From Prorocentrum cordatum (lineage: Eukaryota; Sar; Dinophyceae; Prorocentrales; Prorocentraceae): DNA of 64,000 nt. This document shows positions 48,450 to 59,662 of this stretch, piece by piece (the stretch's first letter is position 1; every line of letters starts with the position of its first letter). The position numbers were made by a program, and so were the translations under genes. The stretch is from positions 976,237 to 1,040,236 of the forward strand of contig CAUYUJ010012780.1 of NCBI GenBank assembly GCA_963575745.1, in the 5' to 3' direction. The notes beneath the pieces were generated by a model. The model was not told the DNA's origin and ran no database searches. It saw only the letters and a program-made list of their open reading frames with translations.

Positions 48450-49260
48450 ACGCTCCACGACGGCCCAAGAGGCCCCCAAGATCGCCCCAGGACGGCCCAA
48501 CAGGCCCCCAAGACGGCCCCAAGACGGCCCAAGAGGGCCCCAGACCGCCCAAGAGGCCCCCGGGACGGCCCAAGAGGGGCCCCAGGATGGCCCCAAGAGG
48601 AGGCCCAGAAGGGGAACCCGAATGAACATTTCGAGCTTTCGGCTCAAAAGGCCCCCAGGAGGCCCTAAGAGGCCCCCTGGAGGCCCCCAACAAACCCCAA
48701 CAGAGCCCCAAGAGGCCCCAAGAGGGCCCCAAGAGGTCTCCAAGAAGCCCCTGGGACGCCCCCAAGAGGCCCCTGGAGCGCCACGACGTTCGATGCTGCG
48801 CACCACTTCGACAAACTCCCAGGGAGCGGCCGGTGATGCGCCGCCGGCGTCCTCGATATCTACTAGGGAACATTTCACGCAGCCACACGGCCAAGAGGGC
48901 CGAGACCTCGAAGATGGCCCTGGCCCCAAGGGGGCTCTGAAGAGGGCTTGAAAGGCCCAAGACGGCCGAAAATGGCCCCAAAGGTGACCCTAACATGGCA
49001 TAGAATGGCCCCGAGGCGCCTCCGTCAGGGCAAAACAGATTCAAACATCATTGTTTTCAAAGCTTTTTGCCTGTCCCCAGAAGTCCAAGCATCGCTTCAA
49101 GACGGCCACCCGCGCTCCCGAGATTGCCCATGGCGGCCCAAAGGTGGCTCCAAAGTACCGCCCAGCCAGCCCAGGATGTGCCAACGAGGCCCCAAGATAG
49201 CCACAGGACGGCAACAGGATGGGCCGCAACAGCCTCAAGATAGCCCCATACAGTTCCCTG
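48450..49260. repeat. CAAGA/GGCC mini-repeat block
   Basis: Two stretches of family A (48455-48780 and 48955-49255) around a unique island (48785-48950) with no recognisable gene. Confidence 0.75.
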
Positions 49261-49429
49261 ATGGCTGGAAGACTGCCGCAGATGCTCCAGGGTGCGCCCC
49301 AGAGAATCCCGTCGATGGACCCCCGACTGCTGCGATACAAGATGGCTCAGCCTGGGGACCGGTGGCGGAGGGCGCAGACCTTCCGACAGTGACAACGACA
49401 ATGCCCGCATGAGTGTTTGGGAGTCCCGA

Positions 49430-49615
49430 AACGGTGCGGTGACTGACCGTGCGGTAACCTCGAAATCCTCCAAGACCTCACCGCACGGTCCGTCACCGCA
49501 CGGTCTTGGGACCCTGGAGGCCCTTGTCGTCCGAGACTTCCTCGGAAAAGGACTCGAGTCCCAGAACCGTGCGGTGACCCCGAATCCCCACCGACTCACC
49601 GCACGGTGTGGTCAC
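49430..49615. repeat. Cluster of ACCGTGCGGT / ACCGCACGGT inverted words
   Basis: ACCGTGCGGT occurs at 49446 and 49566; its reverse complement ACCGCACGGT at 49480, 49495 and 49598. A one-base variant (AACGGTGCGGTGAC) stands at 49430. Several alternative 10-12-bp stems are possible. Confidence 0.7.
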
Positions 49616-49619
49616 CGCC

Positions 49620-50705
49620 CCGTTTGGGGGCCCCCGAAGTGTCCGCGCGAGGGGACTAGGCCGGAGCGTCCAACAATGTTACAACAACCACAAGAAGCCA
49701 AACGCGTCAAGCATCTATAGACTCCCGGTCGGCAAGGATGGCACGACAGGATCCCCCCCACACTCCTGAGCTTCACGAAGACCGCGAGCAAAAGAAACTA
49801 CAGCGCGAGGAGCAGGAGGGCTCGGACAACGGTGTGAATGCAACGGCTTGCAGAGCGCACCCTACGTTGATTGAAATCTGCCGACCCCGCGGGAGACATT
49901 TGGCTATCTTGCCCCGCCTGTTCCCCTCCTCCAGGATCTAAGATCTAGTGTAAGGGGGGGGCTACATACCGACTCGCCATTGCACTTTCGGGCGTCCTCG
50001 GAGCTTCGAAATTCGCCCAATGTCGCCTCCCAAATTCCCAAAATGCTTGCCAACACGGCTCACAAAGATCGCCAACACGCCGGAAAGGCTCCCAAGATGG
50101 CCTCAAGACGGCCCAAGAAGCTCAAGAGGACACATGAAGGCTTCAATAGGGACAAATCAAGGACTCCCTAAGGTTTCTGAAAACCCTCGCGGTCTCGCAG
50201 CGTCGGCCTTCTGAAAGACGAAGGGTAGCCCCAGAGGGCCCCCGGAGCAGGCCAAGACTGCCCAAAGGCCCCCCAGAGGGCCCAGACAATGCCCAAGAGA
50301 CAGCCCAAGAGGCATCAAAGAGGGTCCTAAGAGGGGCCCACGAGGCGGAGCTCGAAGGGGCGCAAGAAGCCCTCCTCCTCAAGATGACCCCCAAGACCCC
50401 CAACATTCCCCCAAAAAGGCCCCAAGACGCACCGAAGAGGCCGCAAGAGAGCCACGAAAGGCCCCCAGGATCCCTCAAACAGCTTCCACGAAACTCCAAC
50501 AGGTCCTCTAGACACCCCTTTGCGAATCCCCCGTAGCACGTTCCCTCTTCTGGGGGTCGGCGGCACTGCGCAAGCCCCTTGAGTAGAACGGCGGATCCTC
50601 TCAGCGGCGGATCGATGGTCGAATTGGGCGGGTGGTTGCGGCGATACCCCATCTCCTCCAGCACCGTACTTTTCTCGTCACCTAGGGCCCCCCACATCTC
50701 GAGCC
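49620..50705. repeat. Spacer with a further CAAGA/GGCC block
   Basis: Family A words at about 50030-50130 and 50230-50500; the rest is unique sequence without a supportable ORF. Confidence 0.55.
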
Positions 50706-50960
50706 CTACCCCAGCATCGAGTTTAACATCCTGAGTCCCTTTGTGACGGTCCCAGGGCGTGGAAATGGCCCCAGACCCCGAGATTCGTCGAAAGACCGCC
50801 CGTGACGACTTTTGCTGCGACGACCGAATCCGACGGCCGATGGGGGGGGACCTGGGCTGGCGGCTGTGGCAGCGCTCCCCTGGGCCTCGGAGGCACGCAG
50901 CTCCGCGAGGGACCTCCTGGCCTCAGCCTCGGCGGCCTCACGGGAAGCGGCGTTGCCCAT
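50706..50960 (-). CDS. Small protein or first exon with N-myristoylation-type start
   Basis: ATG at 50960 gives MGNAASREAAEAEARRSLAE, an 84-residue frame. Gly2 with Ser6 fits the N-myristoyltransferase recognition pattern, which would place the product at membranes. The alanine/glutamate helix is followed by Pro/Gly and a basic stretch. CCCAG before GTCCCC (about 50845) would serve as a donor, so this may be only the first exon. Directly upstream lies a CGA/GAC triplet array (50985-51090), a plausible 5' non-coding repeat. Confidence 0.4.
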   Translation of the reverse strand: MGNAASREAAEAEARRSLAELRASEAQGSAATAASPGPPPSAVGFGRRSKSRHGRSFDESRGLGPFPRPGTVTKGLRMLNSMLG

Positions 50961-50984
50961 CCATCGTCAAAGGGCGTCGTCGCC

Positions 50985-51095
50985 GACGTCCTCGTCGTCG
51001 TCGTCGTCATGTCGCCGTAGCGATCTGGCGGTCGTCGTCGTCGTGTCACCCTCGTCGTCGTCGTCGTCGACCTTCTCGTCGCGTCGTCGCGGTCG
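50985..51095. repeat. (GTC)n triplet array
   Basis: GTCGTCGTC runs with short interruptions. Confidence 0.8.
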
Positions 51096-52010
51096 TTGTC
51101 CTTGTCTGCGCCGGGCGGTCAACACCGAGAAGGCGACAGACCTTTTGGTTCTCGATTGGGCAAGCAGGGTGGCCATGGACGCCCTCCTGCAGGGCTTATG
51201 CGTTTCAGCCGACTTCTAGCCAAACGCGCTGCTCAACTAAGGTTCGCAAGAAGTTACCAAAGATTGTCTGATACCAAGAGTTCAATGACTCGAGGGGAAG
51301 TCGTGGTCGGCGACAAGCGGTCGCCAGGTTTCTGCATGGAAAAAAAGAGGCTGCTAGTGGCTACTGCGGGTTGGAATTGTTGACGATGTGGGAACACGTG
51401 GGCACTAGGCGTGTGCTAATCGATTCGATCGCGCACTTTAAACATGGCTATGCTCCGAAGGCCCACGACCCCATGGGAAAACCCAAACATGAGAAACAGA
51501 AGGGTCGCCCTCCAGATCCGCCGGCCCCCTTGTGAAGCCACCAGGGTGCGGGGCTCAGGTTTCAGTACCCTGCACCAGTCGCAGTTTCCAGCCTCCAACG
51601 TCACAGTCTTGCTTTCTGTTTACGATTGCAAATTGTTAAATTCCGCGCGAATGGGGGGGGGGCGAAGCGGAATATTCGCACCATCACTTTGAAGGAGCTA
51701 TTTGCTAAAAGGAAGCAAGCCTTTTAGTAAAATGCTCTTGCTCTGTTGCGCGACAGCCGCGGCGGCGCCCGAATTGCCGAGCCACGTCCTGCGCTCACGC
51801 CTTGAACTTTCGGTCAAGGAACGTCTACAACTCGCTGGAAACATGTCCAAATGTCGCCGCGACCCGATGCAACGCGAACCTGGTTACTTGAGCAACTCCA
51901 CCGCGGGGTGAACTGGCAGGAGAGACAGAGGCCCCCCGCCCACCGACCAGGCCTTGGCCACGCATCAACAACGCACCCCCGGTGGCTTTTATTAAAGCAA
52001 ATCGCAGACT
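51095..52010. other. Spacer without recognisable gene
   Basis: Unique sequence. Short open frames on both strands lack motifs and end quickly. A G-run (51651-51661) is the only local oddity. Confidence 0.4.
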
Positions 52011-52185
52011 AAGCGAGGAAAAACGGCTTTACGAAAACGATGAATCGGCTTTACTACAAGGGAAAAACGGCTTTACCAAAGCGAGGAAAACGGCTTTAGT
52101 AAAGGCGCGCCGCTCGATACATTTCAAAAAACTACGGTTTCCTAAAGCGAAAAGGGACCTTTAATGAAGCGGAGAAACGGCTGGG
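52010..52185 (+). repeat. AAACGGCTTTA repeats
   Basis: AAACGGCTTTA occurs at 52021, 52064 and 52088, with relatives AATCGGCTTTACT (52044) and AAACGGCTGGGGTAAA (about 52172). Spacing is irregular (20-45 bases). Confidence 0.6.
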
Positions 52186-52264
52186 GTAAACTGCGAGCAG
52201 ACATTCCGCCCCTCCCATATAATCTGGCCTGGGGCTCCAGGAGCGAGAGCGGGGCGCAAATTCG

Positions 52265-52395
52265 CCCGTGGGCCCGATCCCCATCGCCGCCGTCGCCGCG
52301 ATGTTCGTCGTCGCCGCCGTCGCCGTTGCCGCCGTCGTCGTCACCGTCGGCGCAGGCGCCGACGTCGTCGTCGCCGCGACGCCCGCGCATTCACG
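52265..52395. repeat. GCC/GTC triplet array
   Basis: CGCCGTCGCCG-type triplets with few interruptions. Confidence 0.75.
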
Positions 52396-52596
52396 TTATT
52401 GCCAGCGGCGGGTCGCGCGCGACCGCGCGCGCCACTGCGCTCGCATCTCCGCTCGTCCGACGGGGGCCCAGGCGGACATCACCAATTTGTTTGTGCCAAC
52501 AGCTCGTTTAAAGTAAGAAAGCGAAAACAACGCCTCTGAGATTGAATCGCCGTCTGAAATCCTGCCGGGCCGCGGAACACATAAAAATACGTGAGG

Positions 52597-52875
52597 TTCG
52601 CGCTCCCGACGCAATACTCACTCGTCAATTACGCTGTATTCGCGTCCCCGAGGCCACGATCCCTTGTAAATTGCACCGCATTCGCCTCCCCGATGCCACG
52701 ATTCCGAATCAAATGCACAATATTCGCGCTCCCTAATCCACGATCTCCTGCAAATTACACTACACTCGCGCCTCTAAGCCCACGATCCTCAATAAATTAC
52801 GCCACAGTTGAGCCCCCGAGGCCACGATCCCTTGAAAATTATACAATATTCGCGTCCCCGAGGCCATTACGAGAA
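52597..52875 (+). repeat. 42-bp satellite, six to seven units with exact period
   Basis: Units start at 52597, 52639, 52681, 52723, 52765, 52807 and 52849, all 42 bases apart. Each has TTCGCG(C/T)(T/C)CCCGA, GCCACGATCCC and an AAATTACA-like AT-rich tail. The same family, worn, occurs at 16.31-16.72 kb. Confidence 0.85.
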
Positions 52876-54015
52876 GCTCCCAGGAGGCGCCCAAGACGCG
52901 TCAAAGAGGCCTCCAAGAGGCCCAAAGATACCCCTTGAGGCCCCAAGAGGCGCCCAAGACGAGCCAAAGAGGCCTCCAAGAGGCCCAAAGGTACCCTATG
53001 AACCCCTCAGAGGCCCCCACGAGGCGCCGAAAGCGCCTCACACCCACAACCCAGACACGGTGGCGGGATGGGCCGAAGGCCACTAGGATCCGCCGCCCCC
53101 TGCTTGCAGGGGTGCACGGCGTGCTGGGTGTTTCAGGTTTTGGTTTTGGTTCTTTTTCCAAAAGAACTCCCCAATGGGCTCCGGCCCGTCCCGCCGGGGT
53201 CCCGGGAGGAAGCCGAAAACACCTCAATCCGGAAGCAAATCCTCCAAAAACGGCCGTTTCGTTCGGGACATCCTCAAAAAATCGCGAAGATGGCCCAAGA
53301 TGGCCTCCAAGTCCGCCCGAGATGGTCCAAGACGGCCTCCAAAACGGCCCAAGAGAGTCCAAGACGGCCCAAGACGGCCCAAGAGGCCCCCCAGAGGCCT
53401 CCCAGACGGCCCAAGAGGCCTCCAAGAGGTCCTCCAGGAGAGTCCGAAGAGGCCAAAATCATTGATTTTCCCGTGGTTTTTGAAGGATTTTGGCATTTGC
53501 GCCTTTTCGGCTCTCCGACGGCTCAAGACGGCCCAAGAAGCCCCCAAGATCGCCCAAGAGGCCCCCAAGAGAGCCCCTGATGGCCCAAGTGGCCTCCAAG
53601 ATGGCCCCTAGAGGGCCCCAAGACGGCCCAAGAGGCCTCCAACACGCCCAAGATGGCCTCCAAGACGCCCAAGATGGCCTCCAAGACGGCCCTGGAGCGC
53701 CCCAAGAGGGTCCCCCGTTGGCCCAGAAAGGCCCCCAAAACGGCTCCCGACGGCGTCAGACGTGCCAGGAACCCACCAAGATGGCCGAAGTTGGCTCGAA
53801 GCTGGCCCAAAAGGGCCCAAGAGGCCCCCAAGAGGGCCTCCAGGAAGGCCAAAAGATGCCAAAATCACTGATTTTCCAAAGGTTTTTGATGGATTTGGGC
53901 ATTTCCCTTTTTTCGGCCTTCCGACGGCCCGAGACGGCCCAAGAGCCCCCAAAGATCGCCGAAAGATCGCCCAAGAGGCCTCCAAGACGGCGACGATGAC
54001 CATCAAGACGCCCAC

Positions 54016-54163
54016 GTGTTCCCCGAAGGCTTTCCAAACCGAGTCGGGGAACACATGGTCGGATGGCTTGGCAGGTGTGGCCTCAACGTTCGGCCACATA
54101 GGCGCTTCCACAAAGGCAGGGGGCGGCGGTGATTCGCCGTGGGCGTCTTCGATCCGCCGCCCC
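54016..54163 (+). repeat. Double-hairpin module, copy 1
   Basis: First hairpin: GTGTTCCCCGA (54016-54026) and its exact reverse complement at 54044-54054, loop 17. Second: GGGGCGGCGG (54120-54129) and CCGCCGCCCC (54154-54163), loop 24. Between them lies GTTCGGCCACATAGGCG. Confidence 0.8.
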
Positions 54164-55582
54164 CTTTTGCTTTAGCAGAGGGTTGCCCGGCGTGCCAGAC
54201 TATATGGTTTTTGGTTTGGACTCTTTTTCCAAAAGAGCTCCCCCCGGGGCTTCGGCCCGTCCCGCCGGCCACCCGGAAAGGATCTCAAGGAGCTCAATCC
54301 GGAAAACAAAAAATCCAAGATGGTTCAAGATGGCCTCCATGATGGCCACGTTGGCCCAAGATGGCCTCCAAGATGGTCCAAGATGGCCGCCAAGTCCGCC
54401 CAAGATGGTCCAAGACGGCCTCTCATACGGCCCAAGAGAGTCCAAGACGGCCCCCCAGAGGCCTCCAAGACGGCCCAAGAGGCATCCAAGAGGTCCTCCA
54501 GGAGAACCCGAAGAGGCCAACATCATTGATTTTCCTTCGGCTTCTGAAGGATTTTGGTATTCGCTTCTCCTCGGCTTTCCGACGACCCAAGACGGCCCAA
54601 GAGGCCCCCAAGGTCGCCCCCATAGCGCCCAAGAGGCCTCCAAGATGGCCTCATGACTGCCCAAGAGGCCCCCAAGACGGCCCCAAGAGGGCACAAAAGA
54701 CGACCCAAGAGGCCTCCAAGATGCCCAAGATGGCCTCTAAGACGGCCCTGGAGCACCCCAAGAGGGCCCCAAGTCGGCCCAGAAAGGCCAGCCCCCCAAA
54801 CGGCTTCCGACGGCGTCGGACGTGCCAGGAGCCCACCAAGATGACCGAAGTTGGCTCGAAGCTGGCCCAAGACGGCCCAAAAGGCCTCCAAGAGGGCCTC
54901 CAGGAAGGCAAGAAAACGCCAACAACACTGATTTCCCTTCGGGTTTCGAAGGATTTTGACATTTGCTTCGTGTCGGCCTTCCAACGGCCCGAGACGGCCC
55001 AAGAGCCCCCAAAGATCGCTCAAGGATCGCTCAAGAGTCCTCCAAGATGGCCCCAGAACGGTCCAAGAGGCCCCCAAAACGGCCCCAAGAGGCCCCCAAA
55101 ACGGCCCAGGAGGCTTTTAAGACGCCCAAGATGGCCTAGACGGCCCTGGAGCATTCCAAGAGGGCTCCAAGCGGCCCAGAAAAGGCCCCCCCAACGGCTT
55201 CCGACGGCCTCGGACGGACCAGGGGCTCACCAAGACGGCCGAAGATGACACTAAAACTGCCCTAGACGGACCAAGATGCCTCCAAGAGGGCCTCCAGGAA
55301 GGCCCGAAAAGGCCAAAATCACTGATTTCTCATTGGTTTTTGAAGGAGTGTGGCATGTGCTTTCTGTCGGCCTTCCGACGGCCCGAGACGGCCCAAGTGC
55401 CCCAAAGATCGCCCAAGAGGCCCAAGACGGCCCCAAGAGGCCCCCAAGACGGCCCAAGAGGTCTCCCAGGCGCTCAAGATGGCCTCCCAAACTGCCCAAG
55501 AGCCCTCCAAGACGTCCTCTAAGAAGGCCCGAAAGGGTCAAAATGGCCCCCAGGCGGCCAAGATGACCTTCAAGATGCCCAC

Positions 55583-55729
55583 GTGTTCCCCGAAGGCTTT
55601 CCAAACCGATTCGGGGAACACATGGTCCGATAGCTTGGCATGTCTGGCCTCAACGTTCGGCCACATAGGCGTTTCCACAAAGGCAGGGGGCGGCGGTGAT
55701 TCGCCGTAGGCGTCTTCGATCCGCCGCCC
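55583..55729 (+). repeat. Double-hairpin module, copy 2
   Basis: GTGTTCCCCGA (55583-55593) pairs perfectly with 55611-55621; GGGCGGCGG (55688-55696) pairs with CCGCCGCCC (55721-55729). Spacer between hairpins is nearly identical to copy 1. Confidence 0.8.
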
Positions 55730-55959
55730 TTTTTGATTTATCAAATGGGGTGCCTGGCGTGCCAGACTATATGGCTTGTGGTTTTGGTTCTTTGTCCCAA
55801 AAAAATCCCCCTGGGGTTTCGCCCCGTCCCGCCTGGGTCCCGGGAGATTGCCGAAAACCCGGTTGCATAGCTTGTTCCTGCTCCAGACGGCCCCAAGACG
55901 GCCCAAGATGGTCTCCAAGATGCATCCAGAACGGCTTCCAAGACGGCTAAGATGGCTCC

Positions 55960-56870
55960 AAGGGGCCCTGCGGCTCACGAGCGGCAGCCACGCTGCGCTG
56001 CCACGGGAAACAATTCGAGCCACAAAACAGTTGGCCACGGACGGCCACTCACACGAAACTGCGCAATGAAACGCAGGCGACGCAAATCACGAGAAAACCA
56101 ACGAATGCGATCCCATGCGAAGCCCCGCGAAACAGCACAATACAACGGAATGCAATGCGAATCATCGAGAAAAAAAGTGATGTGTGCTGTCATGTAGCAT
56201 GTCACGTGTAGTGTATGAGGTGGTTTACTATGTCACGTCAGTGTTATGTGTGATATGATGCTTGGTCATGTTACACAGTTGGGCTGTTTATTGGGTTATC
56301 CCTCGTAGGTCAATTACATTGGGTTTTCGTTCGGTGAATTATGTTCAGGTTCTGTCGTTCGGTCTCTTATGTTATTATTTCGGTTCTGTTATGTGTTAGG
56401 TTGGTTGTTAGGTTGTTGTGTTTAGGTCCAGTCGGTTATGCGTTAGGTTGTTTCCCACATGTTTCGTGGGGTTGTTGTTAGGTTGTTGTTTTCCCCACAT
56501 GTTTCGTGGGGTTATGGTTTTCTTCCCTGCCGCGGCGCACCCGCGTCTCACCTCACCTCACACCTCATCTCCTCTCTCCTCCTTCCTCTCCTCACCCGCG
56601 CTCAACGCGTGCACGGCAAGTACATGAGACACGCGTCTACATACGGCCGCGCGCATGCACACACTCGCACACAACACACACACACCATACAACGCTAGTG
56701 CGCGCCTGGCGTGATGACTGCAGCGTCCATTGAGGCATGTGCGCGACATAGTGAGCACCCACATGAGACACGTCCCGATATAGCCGCACACGCATCATAC
56801 ACTACCTATACGACCAACCTTCGGGTGATAAGGAGGTTCGGGGGGGGGGAGGAACCAACGTCTCACTCGA
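55960..56870. other. Spacer with GTTAGGTTG-rich stretch
   Basis: From about 56170 the plus strand is T/G-rich with GTTAGG and CACATGTTTCGTGGGGTT (twice, at 56456 and 56497). The rest is unique. No gene supported. Confidence 0.5.
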
Positions 56871-56995
56871 TCGGTCTCACTATCGATCTCACTATCGATC
56901 TCAGTATCGGTCTCGCTTGATCGATCTCCCTCGATCGATCTCACAATCGATCTCACTCGATCTCACTCGATCTATCTCACACTCGATCTCACTCG

Positions 56996-57062
<67 letters not shown>

Positions 57063-57138
57063 GCATCATCATCATCATCATCAGCATCATCATCAGCATC
57101 ATCAGGAGCATCATCATCAGCATCATCCCATCACCATC

Positions 57139-57195
<57 letters not shown>

Positions 57196-57565
57196 TCATC
57201 ATCAACATCAACATCAACATCAACATCAACATCATCTCATCATCATCATCAGCACCACCACCACCCACCATCACATCACCCATCACCATCACCATACATC
57301 ACCATCACCATCATCACCATCACCATCACCATCACCATCACCATCACCATCACCATCACCATCACCATCACCAATCACCACACATCACATCACCTCACCA
57401 TCATCTTCTCATCATCATTCTCATCATCATCATCATCATCTCATCATCATCATCATCATCATCGCGGGACACCGCGGGACACCAGGGGGACACCGCGGGG
57501 CACCGCGGGACACCGCGGGACACCGCGGGACACCGGCGGGACACCGGCGGGACACCGGCCGCCCG
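56870..57565. repeat. TCGATCTCAC words, long (CAT)n array and 12-bp GC repeat
   Basis: TCGATCTCACTATCGATCTC words (56870-56995), then (CAT)n with CACCAT and CAACAT sections to about 57465, then CACCGCGGGA 10-12-base units to about 57560. Confidence 0.85.
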
Positions 57566-57826
57566 GAAGATAGACATTTGGTCCAGCCGCGCCTCAGCCA
57601 CACGGGACACCAGCGGGACACCGGCGGGACACCGCGGGCCACCGGCCGCCCGGAAGGGAGACATTTGGTCCGGCCGCGCCTCAGCCACAGGAGACTTTCT
57701 TCTCGCCCGCCCACGCAGCTTCGCCTCGCCCGCACGCACGGCACGCACGAACACGAAACCGAATCGATTCCCCGGTAGGGGGGCTCTCCGTTCCACTTCG
57801 ATCTCACCCCCTCACCTCCGATACGC
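57565..57826. other. Spacer between repeats
   Basis: A GGACACCGGC-rich part and a duplicated GACATTTGGTCCGGCCGCGC (57572 and 57660, with one or two differences). No gene supported. Confidence 0.4.
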
Positions 57827-59500
57827 GCCAATGTCGCAGGGCCTAGCAGGCGTGGCACTTTCTCGACACCAGAGGGGGTGCGCAGGGGGTGGTCTCTCAC
57901 CGCGGTCTCTATACGCGCCAATGTCGCAGGGCCTAGCAGGCGTGGCACTTTCTCGACACCGGAGGGGGTGCGCAGGGGGTGGTCTCTCACCGCGGTCCCT
58001 ATACGCGCCAATGTCGCAGGGCCTAGCAGGCGTGGCACTTTCTCGACACCGCAGGGGGTGCGCAGGGGGTGGTCTCTCACCGCGGCCCCAATACGCGCCA
58101 ATGTCGCAGGGCCTAGCAGGCGTGGCACTTTCTCGACACCAGAAGGAGTACGCAGGGGGTGGTCTCTCACCGCGGCCCCTATACGCGCCAATGTCGCAGG
58201 ACCTAGCAGGCGTGGCACTTTCTCGACACCAGAGGGGGTGCGCAGGGGGTGGTCTCTCACCGCGGTCTCTTTACGCGCCAATGTCGCAGGGCCTAGCAGG
58301 TGTGGCACTTTCTCGACACCACAGTGGGTGCGTAGGGGGGTGGGTGCGTAGGGGTGGTCTCTCACATGTGGGGGGTCTCTATAACGCGCCAATGTCGCAG
58401 GGGCCTTAGCAGGCATGGCAACTTCTTCGACACCAGAGGGGGTGCGCAGGGGGTGGTCTCTCACCGCGGTCCCTATACGCGCCACTGTCGCAGGGCCTAG
58501 CAGGCGTGGCACTTTGACGACACCGCACGGGGGGCGCAAGGGGGTGGTCTCTCACCGCGGCCCCAATACGCGCCAATGTCGCAGGACCTAGCAGGCGTGG
58601 CACTTTCTCGACACCAGAGGGGGTGCGCAGGGGGTGGTCTCTCACCGCGTCTCTATACGCGCCAATGTCGCAGGGCTTAGCAGGCGTGGCGCTTTCTCGA
58701 CACCGCAGGGGGTGCGCAAGGAGGTGGTCTCTCACCGCGGCCCCTATAAGCGCCAATGTCGCAGGGCCTAGCAGGCGTGGCATTTTCTCGACACTAGAGG
58801 GGGTGCGCACGGGGGTGGTCTCTCACCGCGGTCTCTATGCGCGCCAATGTCGCAGGGCCTAGCAGGCGTGGCACTTTCTCGACACCGCAGGGGGTGCGCA
58901 GGGGGTGGTCTCTCACCGCGGTCTCCATGCGCGCCAATGCCGCAGGGCCCAGCAGGCGTGGCACTTTCTCGACACCGCAGGGGGTGCGCAGGGGGTGGTC
59001 TCTCATCGCGGTCCAATGTCGCAGGGCCTAGCAGGCGTGGCACTTTCTCGACACCAAGGGGGTGCGCAGGGGGTGGTCTCTCACCGCGGTCTCCATGCGC
59101 GCCAATCCGCGGGCTAGCAGGCGTGGCACTTTCTCGACACAGGCGTGGGAGGGCGTGCGCAGGGAGTGGTCTCACACCGCGGTCCCCATACGAGCCAATA
59201 TCGCAGGGCTTAGCAGGCATGGCACTCTCTCGGTACTGGAGGGGGTTCGCAAGGGAAGGGGGTCTCTCACCGCGGCCCCTAAACGCTGCCTCGCAGGCGT
59301 GGCGCTATCTCGACACCAGAGGGGGTGCGCAGGGGGTCTCACCGCGGCCCCCATACGCGCCAATGTCACAGGGCCCAGCAGGCGTGGCATTTTCTCGACA
59401 CCGGAGGGGGTGCGCACGGGGGTAGTCTCTCACCGCGGTCTTTATACGCGCCAATGTCGCAGGGCCTACCAGGCGTGTCATTCTCTTGACAGAAGAGAGG
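57826..59500. repeat. 90-bp satellite, about 18 units
   Basis: GCCAATGTCGCAGGGCCTAG, CAGGCGTGGCACTTTCTCGA, ACACC, GGGGGTGCGCAGGGGGTGGT and CTCTCACCGCGGTC recur every 90 bases at the left end (e.g. 57830, 57920, 58010, 58100, 58190, 58280), decaying with indels after 58330. Because 90 is a multiple of three, every frame stays open as a 30-residue repeat on both strands (e.g. MSQGLAGVALSRH); this is not taken as coding. Confidence 0.9.
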
Positions 59501-59662
59501 GTACGTGGGTAGCGTAGCAGCCTTGACATTTTCTGGATTCTATATCTTGGGCAGTATGCACAGGTGCCTCTGGCGTGCATGCGGCAGAAATATTTTCAGC
59601 AAGGTTAACTGTAGACACCTCGGCTCAAGCAGGCTCAAAGACGACAGAAGGCGCCCGCAGGC

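Larger units (their letters stand above)
52876..55960 (+). repeat. Composite tandem array, ~400-bp units with CAAGA/GGCC words and hairpin modules
   Basis: A TCA(T/C)TGATTTTCC core recurs at 53459, 53865, 54523, about 54926 and about 55317: spacings about 406, 658, 403 and 391. Around it AAAATCA-T-TGATTTT is itself palindromic (53455-53469), followed by TTTTTGAAGGATTTTGGCAT and CGGCCTTCCGACGGCC. The longer spacing contains an extra hairpin module (54010-54170), and another closes the array (55578-55730). Beyond each module AGACTATATGG, TCTTTTTCCAAAA and GGCCCGTCCCGCC are conserved (53.1, 54.2, 55.8 kb). The rest is family A. Confidence 0.8.

Noticed and set aside
57436-58539. A 367-residue minus-strand ORF and a 192-residue plus-strand ORF across the 90-bp satellite
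   Set aside because: Unit length is a multiple of three, so stops are missing by construction in several frames; no domain or codon preference supports coding.
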